Of a stretch of DNA of 64,000 nucleotides, positions 16,940-25,275 are shown piece by piece. Below the pieces are notes generated by a model. That model was not told the DNA's origin and did no database searches. It worked only from the letters and a program-made list of their open reading frames with translations. The position numbers and the translations under genes are program-made. How positions within the stretch are numbered: position 1 is the stretch's first letter; each line of letters starts with the position of its first letter. Source of the DNA: Streptomyces aureoverticillatus (GTDB taxonomy: Bacteria > Actinomycetota > Actinomycetes > Streptomycetales > Streptomycetaceae); the NCBI RefSeq assembly GCF_014649395.1, contig NZ_BMSY01000002.1:496001-560000 (forward strand), in the 5' to 3' direction.

Positions 16940-18424
16940 CTACTTGTAGGCCGCGAAGGCCTTTGTGAACGCCAGCGGGTCCTGCTCGATCGACGAGCAC
17001 GTCGGCTGCACGGAGTTGCCGCCGCCCGCGCAGGCCTTGTCGCGCGTGGAGGACCACATCGACAGCCAGCCGATGCCCTTGTCCTGCGCGAACTTCACCA
17101 GCTCGGTGGCGTCGTCGACCTTGAAGATCTCCGTGGTGACGTCGTTGACGCCGATCATCGGCGTGACCGCGACGGTCTTCCACGCCTCGGCGTCCGACAG
17201 GCCGAGCACGCCCTTGATCTGCGCCTGCGTGGCGGTCGCCGCCTGGGTGGCGTACTTGCCCATGTCGTCGCTGTACGCCGGTCCGTAGTCCATCGCCATG
17301 ATGTTCACGGCCGACGTCTTCACCCCGTTCTTCTTCGCGTCGGCGAGCAGGTCGACGCCGGGCTGGGTCAGGCCCTCGGGCATCACCGGCAGCGTGAAGG
17401 AGACGTCGAGCCCGGGGTGGTCCTTCTGGAGCTTCGCGATCGCCTGGGCGCGGCGGGAGTTGGCGGCGGTGTCCGGCAGGGCCGCGCCCTCGATGTCGAA
17501 GTCCACCTTGGTCAGCTTGTACGTGTCGATGACCTTGCCGTACGCCTTGGCGAGGGCGTCGGCGCCGTCGCAGCGCAGCCCGAGTTCGGAGCCGGCCGCG
17601 CCGCCGAACGACACGCGGACGTCGCCGCCCTTGGCGCGCAGGTCGCCGATCTGGGCGGCCACCTTGTCGTCACCGAGCGCCGTGGTGCCGCCCCACAGGG
17701 GCTCGCAGCCACCGCCGGACGTGACGAACGCCAGGTTGAACTCCTTCACGCCGGTCTTCGTGGCGGTGTCGACGAGGTCGTAGGCCGGGGCGAGGGAGGT
17801 GTCCACGAAGGGGGCGAACTTGGCGGAGCCCTTGGTTCCTCCGGTGCCCTCTCCGGGGGTGGTCTTGGTGGGGGTGGGGGTCGGAGTGGGCTTCTCCGTC
17901 GGCTTCTCGGTGGGCTTGTCCGTGGGCTTGTCGGTCGGCTTCCCGGTCGGGTCCTGGGTGGGCTTCTCGGTGGGGCGGCCGGAGGGCTGCGGGGGCGGGC
18001 CGTCGTCGGCCGCGCACTTGGCCTCGTTGATCAGGCACTTGACCGGGTCGGCGGCGCCGGACACGACGAAGCCGACCGTCAGGGACTCGCCGGGGGCCAG
18101 CTCCTTGTCCCACTTGGGCGGGGTCACGGTGACGCGGCGGCCCTCGACCTTGTGCTCCGCGTTCCACAGCGAGCCGAGCTTCGTGCCCGCGGGCAGGTCG
18201 AACTCCAGGGTCCAGTCGGACTGGGCCCTGTCGGTGCTGTTCTTGACCACGTACTGCGCGGTGTAACCACCCGACCAGTCACTGGTCTTGGTGTACGCGG
18301 CGCCGACGGCGGCAGCCTGGGCCGTGCCGGAGAACAGGAAGGCTCCGCCGCCTACGATCGCCGCGGTGGCCGCGGTGGCCATCGCCTTTTGCCTGCCGGT
18401 GATTCTGCGGCGGTGGGTGCTCAT
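16940..18424 (-). CDS. Secreted chitinase: CBM2 plus GH18
   Basis: A 494-aa exported enzyme. A signal peptide (residues about 1-37) is followed by a family 2 carbohydrate-binding module (about 40-135: AYTKTSDWSGGYTAQYVVKN ... WNAEHKVEGRRVTV), with a terminal disulfide pair in VKCLINEAKCA. A Pro/Thr/Lys linker of repeated PTEKPTDKP units (about 145-195) leads to a GH18 catalytic domain ending with FTKAFAAYK. The GH18 signature DFDIEG is present, with catalytic Glu312 (codon at 17489-17491). It degrades chitin outside the cell. Downstream of bglC but convergent. Two CTTA repeats lie in its promoter region; no dre site was seen there. Confidence 0.93.
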   Translation of the reverse strand: MSTHRRRITGRQKAMATAATAAIVGGGAFLFSGTAQAAAVGAAYTKTSDWSGGYTAQYVVKNSTDRAQSDWTLEFDLPAGTKLGSLWNAEHKVEGRRVTVTPPKWDKELAPGESLTVGFVVSGAADPVKCLINEAKCAADDGPPPQPSGRPTEKPTQDPTGKPTDKPTDKPTEKPTEKPTPTPTPTKTTPGEGTGGTKGSAKFAPFVDTSLAPAYDLVDTATKTGVKEFNLAFVTSGGGCEPLWGGTTALGDDKVAAQIGDLRAKGGDVRVSFGGAAGSELGLRCDGADALAKAYGKVIDTYKLTKVDFDIEGAALPDTAANSRRAQAIAKLQKDHPGLDVSFTLPVMPEGLTQPGVDLLADAKKNGVKTSAVNIMAMDYGPAYSDDMGKYATQAATATQAQIKGVLGLSDAEAWKTVAVTPMIGVNDVTTEIFKVDDATELVKFAQDKGIGWLSMWSSTRDKACAGGGNSVQPTCSSIEQDPLAFTKAFAAYK

Positions 18425-18729
18425 GGCTGCGCCTGCCTTTTCGGGGGGGTGCGGGTGGGATCGCTCCGCACGTTAGCCCTGCGTGGGCGCGGCAAAACGG
18501 GCTTTCCGGGCTCGGGCGTGGATCTTAGGGTGCGCTTAAGAGTGGGATCGGGATGGGGAAAGGTTGGGCCTTCCGGCCAGGGTTTGTGTGTGGGGGGGGT
18601 CTTCCAGGCCGCCGCTTCGCGGCGGATCTCTCCCACCCGCCCGCCCCCTTGCCAGTCGACCGCAAGGCTCGGGCCGCAGTGCGTCTCTCCGTACGCCGCT
18701 GTCTCAGCCGCCGCCCCCGTCGCGCACGG
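18425..18729. other. Chitinase promoter region and family A repeat
   Basis: 305 bp without a gene between the chitinase start and the sensor-kinase stop. It contains two direct repeats, CTTAGGG (18524-18530) and CTTAAGA (18535-18541), spaced 11 bp start to start, and a family A hairpin repeat at 18609-18648. Confidence 0.5.
18609..18648. repeat. Intergenic hairpin repeat, family A (second copy)
   Basis: CCGCCGCTTCGCGGCGG stem-loop followed by a C-rich CTCCCACCCGCCCG tail, matching the element at 15265-15300. Confidence 0.65.
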
Positions 18730-20157
18730 TCACTTGGCGTCTGCGGCCGGTTGGGGGCCCTTCCCGCGGCGCCGTCGCGTCAGTCCGCGCCGCCGCACAG
18801 ACCCCCGCCGTCGGCCCCCGGCCGGTCCCCGCCGCAGGTCCCGCTGGATCCACAGCCTCACCTCCGTGCCGCCGAGCACCGAGCTGCCGATGCGTACATC
18901 GCCGCCCGTGGACTCCGCGAGGCGGCGGACGATGTCGAGGCCGAGGCCGGTGGAGCCCGCCTCGCCGCCCGAGTTGCCGCGGGCGAGCGCGGCCTGTGGG
19001 TCGGCGATGCCGCCCCCGGCGTCGGACACCAGCACGATCACCGCGTCCTCCCCGCTGTGCACGTCGACGGCGAACGCGGCGCCCTCGCGCGTGTGCCGGA
19101 AGACGTTGCCGAGCAACGCGTCCAGGGCCGCGACCAGTTCGGCCCGCGCCACCGGGATCCACACCGGCCGGTCCACCCCGGCGACCCGCGCCTCGCGCCC
19201 CTCGTCCTCCGCGAGCGCCGACCAGAACTCCATCCGCTCGCGGATGACTTCGGCGGCGTCGCACCCGGCGCCGGGCCCGGTGTGCACGGCGGCCGCCGTC
19301 TGCGGCTTCGCGTCACGCGCCGTACGGATGATGGTGTCGACCTCGCGTTCGAGGCGCTCGACGGCGACGCGGGTCTGCTCGGCCGCCGGGCCGTCGCCCA
19401 GCGACGCCGCGTTGAGGCGCAGCACGGTCAGGGGTGTACGCAGCCGGTGCGACAGGTCCGCCGCCAGCTCCCGCTCGTTGGCGAGGAGTTGGACGACCTG
19501 GTCGGCCATGGAGTTGAACGCCACGGCGGCGAGCCGCAGTTCGGTCGGCCCGTCCTCCGGCACCCGCGCCCCGAGCTTGCCCTCGCCCAGGTCGTGCGCG
19601 GCGCCCACGAGACGCCGCGCGGGCTGGACCATGCGTACGCCGAGCCGGTCGGCGACCGCCACCGACCCGATGATCAGCGCCACGCCGACCCCCGCGAGCA
19701 TCAGCCACGCCGTGGTCACGCCGTTGCTGACCTCGCTCTCCGGCACGAAGATCTCGACGACGGCGATCTCCCCGGAGCTCAGCCCGAACGGCTGGAGCAG
19801 CGCGGAGCCGCCGGGCACGCCGGTGGTCCTGGCCCGGCCCTGCGCGCGGGTTGCCTCCACGTCGTGGGCGGTGGCGCGGCGGTCGCCGATCTTCAGCGCC
19901 GGGTTCCGGCCGACGGCCGGTACGTACACGGCCATCCGCCCGTCGCCGCCCGCCTCGGAGGTGGCGACGGCCCGGGTGAGCTGGTCGCGGTCGGTGGTGA
20001 TGGAGAGGGTGGGGCCCATGCCGGCGGCGTGCCGTTCGGCGGCGGAGAAGGCGCGGTCGCGGGCCATCTCCTGGATGACGAGGCCGAGCGGGATGGCGAA
20101 GGCGGCCACGACCATCGTGGTGACGGCCAGACACACCTTCACGAGCGCCCACCTCAC
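18730..20157 (-). CDS. Two-component sensor histidine kinase
   Basis: A membrane-bound histidine kinase of 475 aa. One N-terminal membrane segment (VCLAVTTMVVAAFAIPLGLV), an extracytoplasmic sensor of about 135 residues, and a second membrane segment (AWLMLAGVGVALIIGSVAVA) precede a HAMP domain. The phosphoacceptor helix DLSHRLRTPLTVL has His237. The HATPase_c domain shows the N box (ALLGNVFRHT), G1 (VSDAGGGI) and G2 (STGLGLDIVRRL). GTG 20157 lies 28 bp after the response-regulator stop, so the pair is cotranscribed. The tail is unusually basic (RRGLTRRRRGKG). The signal sensed is unknown; the chitinase gene downstream on the same strand is a plausible target. Confidence 0.92.
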   Translation of the reverse strand: MRWALVKVCLAVTTMVVAAFAIPLGLVIQEMARDRAFSAAERHAAGMGPTLSITTDRDQLTRAVATSEAGGDGRMAVYVPAVGRNPALKIGDRRATAHDVEATRAQGRARTTGVPGGSALLQPFGLSSGEIAVVEIFVPESEVSNGVTTAWLMLAGVGVALIIGSVAVADRLGVRMVQPARRLVGAAHDLGEGKLGARVPEDGPTELRLAAVAFNSMADQVVQLLANERELAADLSHRLRTPLTVLRLNAASLGDGPAAEQTRVAVERLEREVDTIIRTARDAKPQTAAAVHTGPGAGCDAAEVIRERMEFWSALAEDEGREARVAGVDRPVWIPVARAELVAALDALLGNVFRHTREGAAFAVDVHSGEDAVIVLVSDAGGGIADPQAALARGNSGGEAGSTGLGLDIVRRLAESTGGDVRIGSSVLGGTEVRLWIQRDLRRGPAGGRRRGSVRRRGLTRRRRGKGPQPAADAK

Positions 20158-20185
20158 GGCGCGGCCCCCGCAACCCTGCCCCGGT

Positions 20186-20884
20186 TCACAGCGGCGGCTC
20201 CAGCTTCACGCCGACGCCCCGCAGCGTGTGCAGATAGCGCGGGTTGGCCGCGGTCTCGCCCAACTTCCGGCGCAGCCAGGACAGATGGACGTCGATGGTC
20301 TGGTCGTCCCCGTAGCTCTGCTGCCACACCTCGGCGAGCAGTTCCTTGCGGGGTACGACGACGCCGGGCCGCCCCGCGAGGAACGCGAGCAGGTCGAACT
20401 CGCGCCGGGTCAGGTCGAGCCGCGCGCCGTCCAGCTCGGCCTGGCGCCGCAGCGGGTCGACGGTCAGGCCGCCGACCTGGAGCACCTGCCGCGGCGCCGC
20501 CTCGCCGGAGCCGGACCCGGAGCCGCGCGAGCGGCGCAGCACGGCGGCCATCCGGGCGGACAGGTGCTCGACGGAGAACGGCTTGGTCAGGTAGTCGTCG
20601 GCGCCGTCGTTGAGGAGCCGGACGATCTCCGCCTCGTCGTCGCGCGCGGTCGCGATGATCACGGGTACGTCGGTGATGCCGCGCAGCATCTTCAGCGCCT
20701 CGGCCCCGTCGAGGTCGGGCAGGCCGAGGTCCAGGATGACGACATCGAAGCGGACATGGGCGACCTCGCGCAGCGCCTCCAGGGCGGTGCCGACGCTCCG
20801 TACCGTGTGGGAGGCGTCGGACAGATGCCGGATGAGGGCCGAGCGCACGAACTGGTCGTCCTCGACGACGAGCACACTTGCCAT
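20186..20884 (-). CDS. OmpR-family response regulator
   Basis: A 232-aa regulator: receiver domain (about 1-115, phosphoacceptor Asp in VVILDLGLPD, switch Thr in IIATARDD, conserved Lys in YLTKPF) and a winged-helix DNA-binding domain (about 135-230, LTRREFDLLAFLAGRPG and DDQTIDVHLSWLRRKLGE). A Gly/Ser linker (RGSGSGSGEAAP) joins them. ATG 20884 is chosen because the receiver starts directly there (MASVLVVEDD); upstream in-frame sequence has no coding character. Partner of the kinase immediately downstream. OmpR-type regulators bind direct repeats; candidate arrays lie at 20952-21006 and 18524-18541. Confidence 0.93.
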   Translation of the reverse strand: MASVLVVEDDQFVRSALIRHLSDASHTVRSVGTALEALREVAHVRFDVVILDLGLPDLDGAEALKMLRGITDVPVIIATARDDEAEIVRLLNDGADDYLTKPFSVEHLSARMAAVLRRSRGSGSGSGEAAPRQVLQVGGLTVDPLRRQAELDGARLDLTRREFDLLAFLAGRPGVVVPRKELLAEVWQQSYGDDQTIDVHLSWLRRKLGETAANPRYLHTLRGVGVKLEPPL

Positions 20885-20951
20885 GGGCGGCACCGTACGC
20901 CATGCGGGGGACGCGGGTGCCGCGTGGGACTTTTGGCCCGGACTTGGGTCC

Positions 20952-21006
20952 GATGTTCCCTTCCGGGCCGGAGATGCCCCTTCCGAGCAGGAGATGTCCG
21001 CCTTCC
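20952..21006. promoter_or_regulatory. Three direct repeats upstream of the response regulator
   Basis: Three copies of a GATG-N3/4-CCTTCCG-type unit begin at 20952, 20973 and 20993 (spacings 21 and 20 bp). They lie in the 187-bp divergent region between the response regulator and the secreted-protein gene. Spacing near two helical turns suits cooperative protein binding; no regulator is proven. Confidence 0.45.
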
Positions 21007-21071
21007 GGTGAGGAAAGCGGAAGGCTGGACTCCTGGTCCTCGCGGCGGTGCCTGGTGCAGTATGGCCCGCG

Positions 21072-21644
21072 ATGCACAGAGGTCTCGTACACGCCGTCGC
21101 GTGGTCGCTCGCCACGGGCGCGGCGGTCACGCTGTCGTGGTGGGGTGTGCACACGGTGATGGCGGGCACGGCGTACGATCCGCCGCGCGCCCTGCCGCTG
21201 GCGGCGGGCGACCGGTCGGCGCTGCCGCAGTCGTCGTCCACGCACCGCCCGGAGCCGACGTCGAGCACCCGGCCGCCGGAGAAGTCCGGCGAGCCGTCCA
21301 AGTCGAAGCCGCCCGGGCCGACGAAGACCCCGGAGCGGACGAAGAGCCCGTCCCCGGACCACCCCGACCGCCCGGACCATCAGGACGACGACTCCGGGAA
21401 GACCGCTTCACCCTCCCCTTCCGGCAGCGTCAAGGGCTACAACACCGAGGGCGGCCGCGTCGTCTTCGACATCGGCGAGTCCTCCGCGACGCTCGTGTCG
21501 GCGTCACCGGCGGCGGGCTGGTCGATGCAGGTGTGGAAGGCGTCGACGTGGATCCGCGTGGAGTACACCTCGGGGGCCGACCGCGTGTCGGTGTTCTGCA
21601 CCTGGCACGACCACGCGCCGCGGGTCGACATCAACAACTACTGA
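21072..21644 (+). CDS. Secreted or membrane-anchored protein with Pro/Ser/Lys-rich linker
   Basis: A 190-aa protein starting at ATG 21072. One N-terminal hydrophobic segment (HAVAWSLATGAAVTLSWWGV) could be an uncleaved anchor. It is followed by a disordered, charge-rich spacer (residues about 45-120: THRPEPTSSTRPPEKSGEPS and similar) and a compact beta-type domain of about 70 residues (GGRVVFDIGESSATLVSASPAAGW ... WIRVEYTSGADRVSVFCTW). The domain is probably displayed on the outer face. No family recognised. It is divergent from the two-component pair, with shared upstream repeats, so it may be a target of that system. Confidence 0.75.
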   Translation: MHRGLVHAVAWSLATGAAVTLSWWGVHTVMAGTAYDPPRALPLAAGDRSALPQSSSTHRPEPTSSTRPPEKSGEPSKSKPPGPTKTPERTKSPSPDHPDRPDHQDDDSGKTASPSPSGSVKGYNTEGGRVVFDIGESSATLVSASPAAGWSMQVWKASTWIRVEYTSGADRVSVFCTWHDHAPRVDINNY

Positions 21645-21688
21645 GCCGCGGGATCCAGGGCCGCTGAGCAGCAGGATCCGGGGTCATC

Positions 21689-22549
21689 TCAGCGGAACAC
21701 CGACGACGGCGGCGCGGGTGACGCCACGGCGCTGGCGTCCGTGACGGCGGCCGCCCCGCCGCTGAAGTCGAGGAGCGCGCGCCCGTGTTCGACCCGGGCG
21801 GGGTGCGGGTCGGCGGCGCTGCGCCGGGTCAGTTCGGCGACGGGCAGTGGCTGTCCCGCGCCGAGGAGCACGGCGTTGCCGAAGCGTTTGCCGCGCAGCA
21901 CGGCGGGGTCGGCGACGAGGGCGAGTTCGGGGAACACGGTGGCGGCGGTGGCGAGTTGGCCGCGCAGATAGGCGAGCGGCGGGCCGTCGGCGAGGTTGGC
22001 CGCGTACCAGCCGGTGGGCTTGAGCACCCGGCGTATGTCGGCGAGGAATTCCGCGCTGGTGAGGTGGGCGGGGGTGCGGGCGCCGCTGAACACGTCGGCT
22101 ATGACGAGGTCGGCCCAGCCGTCGGGGGTCTTCGCGAGCCCTGCGCGGGCGTCGGTGCCGCGCACCCGTATGCGGGCGGCGGGGTCCAACGGCAGGGCGC
22201 GGCGGACGAGTTGGACGAGCGCGGTGTCGCGCTCGACGACCTGCTGGGTGGAGCGGGGGCGGGTCGCGGCGACGTACCGGGCGAGGGTGAGGGCGCCGCC
22301 GCCGAGGTGCAGGGCGTGCACGGGCCGTCCCGGCGGGGCGACGAGGTCGGCGATGTGGCCGAGCCTGCGCTGGTATTCGAAGTCGAGGTACGCGGGGTCG
22401 TCGAGGTCGACGTGCGACTGCGGCGCGCCGTCCACGAGCAGGGTCCAGGCCCGCGGCCGCTCCCGGTCCGGCATCAGCTCGGCAAGCCCGCCGTCGACCT
22501 CCTCGACGAGAGCTTCACGCGCCTGCCGCTCCCGCTTGTTCCTCGCCAT
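21689..22549 (-). CDS. Spermidine-synthase-like SAM-fold protein
   Basis: A 286-aa protein with a Rossmann methyltransferase/polyamine-synthase fold. The first glycine loop reads VHALHLGGGALTLARYVA, then VVERDTALVQLVRRALPL (acidic residue after strand 2), then DLVIADVFSGARTPAHLTSAEF (the Asp-containing motif of the polyamine-synthase family). No signal peptide. In actinobacteria this family is usually annotated as spermidine synthase or fused SAM-dependent methyltransferase without a proven substrate; I do not claim polyamine synthesis. Start ATG 22549. Confidence 0.82.
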   Translation of the reverse strand: MARNKRERQAREALVEEVDGGLAELMPDRERPRAWTLLVDGAPQSHVDLDDPAYLDFEYQRRLGHIADLVAPPGRPVHALHLGGGALTLARYVAATRPRSTQQVVERDTALVQLVRRALPLDPAARIRVRGTDARAGLAKTPDGWADLVIADVFSGARTPAHLTSAEFLADIRRVLKPTGWYAANLADGPPLAYLRGQLATAATVFPELALVADPAVLRGKRFGNAVLLGAGQPLPVAELTRRSAADPHPARVEHGRALLDFSGGAAAVTDASAVASPAPPSSVFR

Positions 22550-22627
22550 CAGCCCATTATCGCCGGGGGCGGGCCTCCCCGCTCGCGCGCGATGCGCCCC
22601 TTTGCCGGTCGTCCGAGGGCGAGCCGA

Positions 22628-22671
22628 TTTCAGCCCGTCCGGCGCTTGAGGACGAGCCGCGAAGCGGCGAT
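22628..22671. repeat. Intergenic repeat, family B (copy 1)
   Basis: About 43 bp containing GCCCGTCCGGCGCTTGAGGA and the hairpin GCCGCGAAGCGGC. It recurs inverted at 44252-44295 with one or two differences. An extra CGAAGCGGCGATGA half-copy follows at 22676-22689. Common intergenic element in Streptomyces. Confidence 0.75.
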
Positions 22672-22720
22672 GACGCGAAGCGGCGATGAGCGGGGACAGG
22701 GGCGCAGCCCCATATAAAGC

Positions 22721-23263
22721 TCAGCGGCAGTTGTCGGCGGCCTCGATCATGCGGGCGGCCTCACCCAGCGCGGCGCGCAGAACGGCGGGGTCGGTCACGG
22801 GGTCGGTGGCCCCGGGCGGCACCAGCCACCCCGTACCCACGACGGGCGGCGCGGGCACCGGATCCGGGTCCGGGCACGGGCCCGGGCCCGGGCCCGGGGC
22901 GAGGGAAGCCCCCCGACCGAAGGTCTGGGTGCACGCGCTGCCGGGCAGGTCCCACCCGTCCGCCGTGCCGGGCGGCACGAGAAAGCCGAGGGTGTCGCAG
23001 CCGCCGTCGTGCAGGACGGGCCCGACGGCCTCGTCACCGGCGCCCCGGCGCAGGATGTCGACGGCCTCCAGGCCCTGCCGCGCGGGCACGGTCACGAGGT
23101 CGCAGTTCTCGTGGTCGTCGTGCGGCGGGTGCGGGTGCCCGGGGCGGGCCGGGTCCCACGGCTCGACGCAGCCGGGCCCCGCGCTGTGGTCCTGGCTCGG
23201 CCAGTGCCGGGCCGTCGTCAGCGCGCCCCCCGACTCGCTGTTCTCCATGCCGAATTCCAACAA
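22721..23263 (-). CDS. Conserved hypothetical, Cys-containing (bifunctional primase-like fragment?)
   Basis: A 180-aa soluble protein, rich in Pro, Gly, Asp and Cys. Conserved-looking blocks include DHENCDLVTVPARQGLEAVD, VLHDGGCDTLGFLVPPGTA and GTGWLVPPGATDPVTDPAVL, ending AADNCR. TTG 23263 is preferred because AGGAGG sits 5 nt upstream; ATG 23248 is the alternative and is too far from any ribosome site. I associate the blocks loosely with the small primase-polymerase-like proteins of Streptomyces (compare 32439-33038), but without catalytic motifs I leave the function open. It is divergent from the TPR regulator. Confidence 0.6.
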   Translation of the reverse strand: MLEFGMENSESGGALTTARHWPSQDHSAGPGCVEPWDPARPGHPHPPHDDHENCDLVTVPARQGLEAVDILRRGAGDEAVGPVLHDGGCDTLGFLVPPGTADGWDLPGSACTQTFGRGASLAPGPGPGPCPDPDPVPAPPVVGTGWLVPPGATDPVTDPAVLRAALGEAARMIEAADNCR

Positions 23264-23562
23264 GGGAACCTCCTCGCCAGGTCGGGAGCGGCGTCGCTCC
23301 CTCTCCACATGGTTCAACGCCCGGGGGCGTCAACGGCTACGGCGCCACGCCGCCGCAAAGGATGGCATTTCATGGCAGATCACGGGTGAGATATCCGGTT
23401 TGTAGCCAAACTCCGCGTGCGGGCCGGCGCCCAGCCGGTACGTTCGGGCTCCGCCGGAACAGGTCCGCAGCCCCCCGCACACGATCCAGCCGAACATCAG
23501 CGGCCGACGGCGCGGGACAGCGCGGCGCGATCCGGCTCGGTCCCCCAGCGAGAGGATCCGGC

Positions 23563-25170
23563 ATGGCGTCGTCGTCATCGTCGTCATCGGCATCGTCGTC
23601 ATCGGCGTCGTCGTCATCGGCGTCGTCGTCATCGGCGTCGTCGTCATCGGCGTCGTCGTCATCGGCGTCGTCGTCATCGGCGTCGTCGTCATCGGCGTCG
23701 TCGTCATCGGCATCGTCGTCATCGGCGTCGTCGGCTCCGCCTCCGCGACCGAATCTCGCGTTCCGGCAGTTGCGCGGGCAGCGCTCGCCGGGCGAGTTCG
23801 CGGCCGCCGTGCGGCGGGCCGCGCGTGAGATCGGCGAGCGGGTGAGCTGCGACGCGCGGTACGTGGGCCGCGTGGAGGCGGGCGAGATCCGCTGCCCCAA
23901 CTACGCGTACGAGCGGGTGTTCCTGCACATGTTCCCGGGCCGGACACTGACCGACCTGGGCTTCGCGCCCCGCGCGGCCGTCCGCGGCCGGGGGGCGCGC
24001 GGGGCGGGGGACGCGCGCGGGGCGGACACCACGTACCCGCATGACCGCGTGGACACCAGGTACCCGCGTGACCACGGCACTGACAGCACCACCACCGGCG
24101 ACGAGGAGAGCGACGTGCGGCGTCGCGCATTCATGACCAGCGGCACGGCCACCGTGGCCGTCGCTTCCCTGGGGGCCGTCGGGCTCCCCCTGGGGGGCGT
24201 CGCCGAGGCCGCCCGCGTCCGCGCGGCGCACCGTCTGCGCGCGGCGGACAAGAACGAGGTGAGCGCGGTCGAGGAGGCCGTCCGCCAGATCCGGCTGCTC
24301 GACGACCGGCACGGCGCCGACGGCCTGTACAAGCGGGCCGCCGCCCCGTTGCGCACGGCCTACGCCCTGCTGGACGCGGGCACCTCCCGGCAGGGCGGGC
24401 AGGCCGTGGCCGACCGGCTCTACTCGGGTGCGGGCGAGCTCGCCATCTCCGTGGGCTGGCTCGCGCACGACTCGGGCCGCTTCGACGACGCCCGCTCGCA
24501 CTACGCGGAGGCGCTGGCGACGGCGCGGATGTCCGGCGACCCCGCCCTGGAGGCGCACGCCTTCTGCAACACCGCGTTCCTGGCGCGGGACGCGGGGCGG
24601 CCCCGGGAGGCGGTGCGGGCGGCGCAGGCCGCGGCGCGCGCGGCGCGGCATCTCGGCTCGCCCCGGCTGCTCTCGCTGATCGCGCTGCGCGAGGCGGGCG
24701 GCTGGGCCGGGCTCGGCGACCGCACGGCCTGCCGACAGGCGCTCACGCGCGCGCACGCGCTGTTCGACATCGGCCCGTCCGAGACCGATCCCGAGTGGAT
24801 GACCTTCTACGGTCCCGCGGAGCTCGCCGGCCTGGAGGCGCAGTGCTGGTCGGCGCTCGGCCACTGGGAGCGCGCGTCCCGGCACGCGCAGCGCGCCGCG
24901 GGCGTCGCCGCGACGCAGACGCCCGAGTTCACCCGGAACATCGCGCTGTACACCGCCGAGCTGGCCGACGACCTGGCCCGCGCGGGCCGCCCGGACGAGG
25001 CCGCGGCGGCGGGCCTGCGGGTCCTGGCCCTGCTCGACGAGGTGCAGTCGTCGCGGATCGAGTCCATGCTCGCGACCACCGCGCGGCTGCTGCTCCCGCA
25101 CCGGCGGGCGGCCGGGGTGACGGACTTCCTGGAGCAGCACGCCGCCCGCGCGCGGGGGATTCCCGGGTGA
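23563..25170 (+). CDS. TPR-type regulator with Ser/Ala tandem-repeat N-terminus
   Basis: A 535-aa protein of the Streptomyces NsdA-like regulator type. ATG 23563 follows AGAGGA. Residues 2-56 are almost entirely SSSSA repeats from a 15-bp DNA repeat. A helix-turn-helix-like region follows (about 60-130: LRGQRSPGEFAAAVRRAAR ... CDARYVGRVEAGEIRCPNY), then a disordered stretch, a hydrophobic segment resembling a twin-arginine signal (VRRRAFMTSGTATVAVASLG), and TPR-like helical repeats to the end (e.g. GELAISVGWLAHDSGRFDDA). NsdA-family proteins repress antibiotic production and differentiation; that role here is inferred from architecture only. Confidence 0.78.
   Translation: MASSSSSSSASSSSASSSSASSSSASSSSASSSSASSSSASSSSASSSSASSSSASSAPPPRPNLAFRQLRGQRSPGEFAAAVRRAAREIGERVSCDARYVGRVEAGEIRCPNYAYERVFLHMFPGRTLTDLGFAPRAAVRGRGARGAGDARGADTTYPHDRVDTRYPRDHGTDSTTTGDEESDVRRRAFMTSGTATVAVASLGAVGLPLGGVAEAARVRAAHRLRAADKNEVSAVEEAVRQIRLLDDRHGADGLYKRAAAPLRTAYALLDAGTSRQGGQAVADRLYSGAGELAISVGWLAHDSGRFDDARSHYAEALATARMSGDPALEAHAFCNTAFLARDAGRPREAVRAAQAAARAARHLGSPRLLSLIALREAGGWAGLGDRTACRQALTRAHALFDIGPSETDPEWMTFYGPAELAGLEAQCWSALGHWERASRHAQRAAGVAATQTPEFTRNIALYTAELADDLARAGRPDEAAAAGLRVLALLDEVQSSRIESMLATTARLLLPHRRAAGVTDFLEQHAARARGIPG
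23569..23730. repeat. 15-bp coding tandem repeat, about 11 copies
   Basis: Unit TCGTCGTCATCGGCG, in frame as Ser-Ser-Ser-Ser-Ala, near-perfect (two units carry GCA for GCG). Each unit uses TCA, a rare Ser codon in this genome. Copy number is a whole multiple of three bases, so slippage changes protein length without frameshift. Confidence 0.9.
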
Positions 25171-25193
25171 TTCCCGGCGGGCTCGCGGGCTCC

Positions 25194-25275
25194 TGACCGG
25201 TCCTGGCCGACCAGGTGTCCCGGCCGGTCCTGGCCGACCAGGCGCCCCGGCCGGCCCTAGCCGGCCAGGTGCCCG
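25194..25275. repeat. 27-bp direct repeat, three imperfect copies
   Basis: Unit begins CCGGTCCTGGCCGACCAGGT and contains the hairpin CCTGG-CCGA-CCAGG. The third, diverged copy supplies the last codons and stop of the converging phosphatase gene. The hairpins may terminate both genes. Confidence 0.65.

Noticed and set aside
16940..18424. DasR site in the chitinase promoter
   Set aside because: No TGGTC-TAGACCA-like sequence was found in 18425-18729.
16922..21667. Plus-strand open frame of 1581 codons
   Set aside because: Antisense to the chitinase and two-component genes. No domain, low-complexity composition.
23569..23730. CRISPR-like array
   Set aside because: Contiguous 15-bp units with no spacers, inside a coding frame.
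23370..23900. Minus-strand frame with an Asp-rich repeat
   Set aside because: It is the antisense of the SSSSA minisatellite and has no ribosome site.
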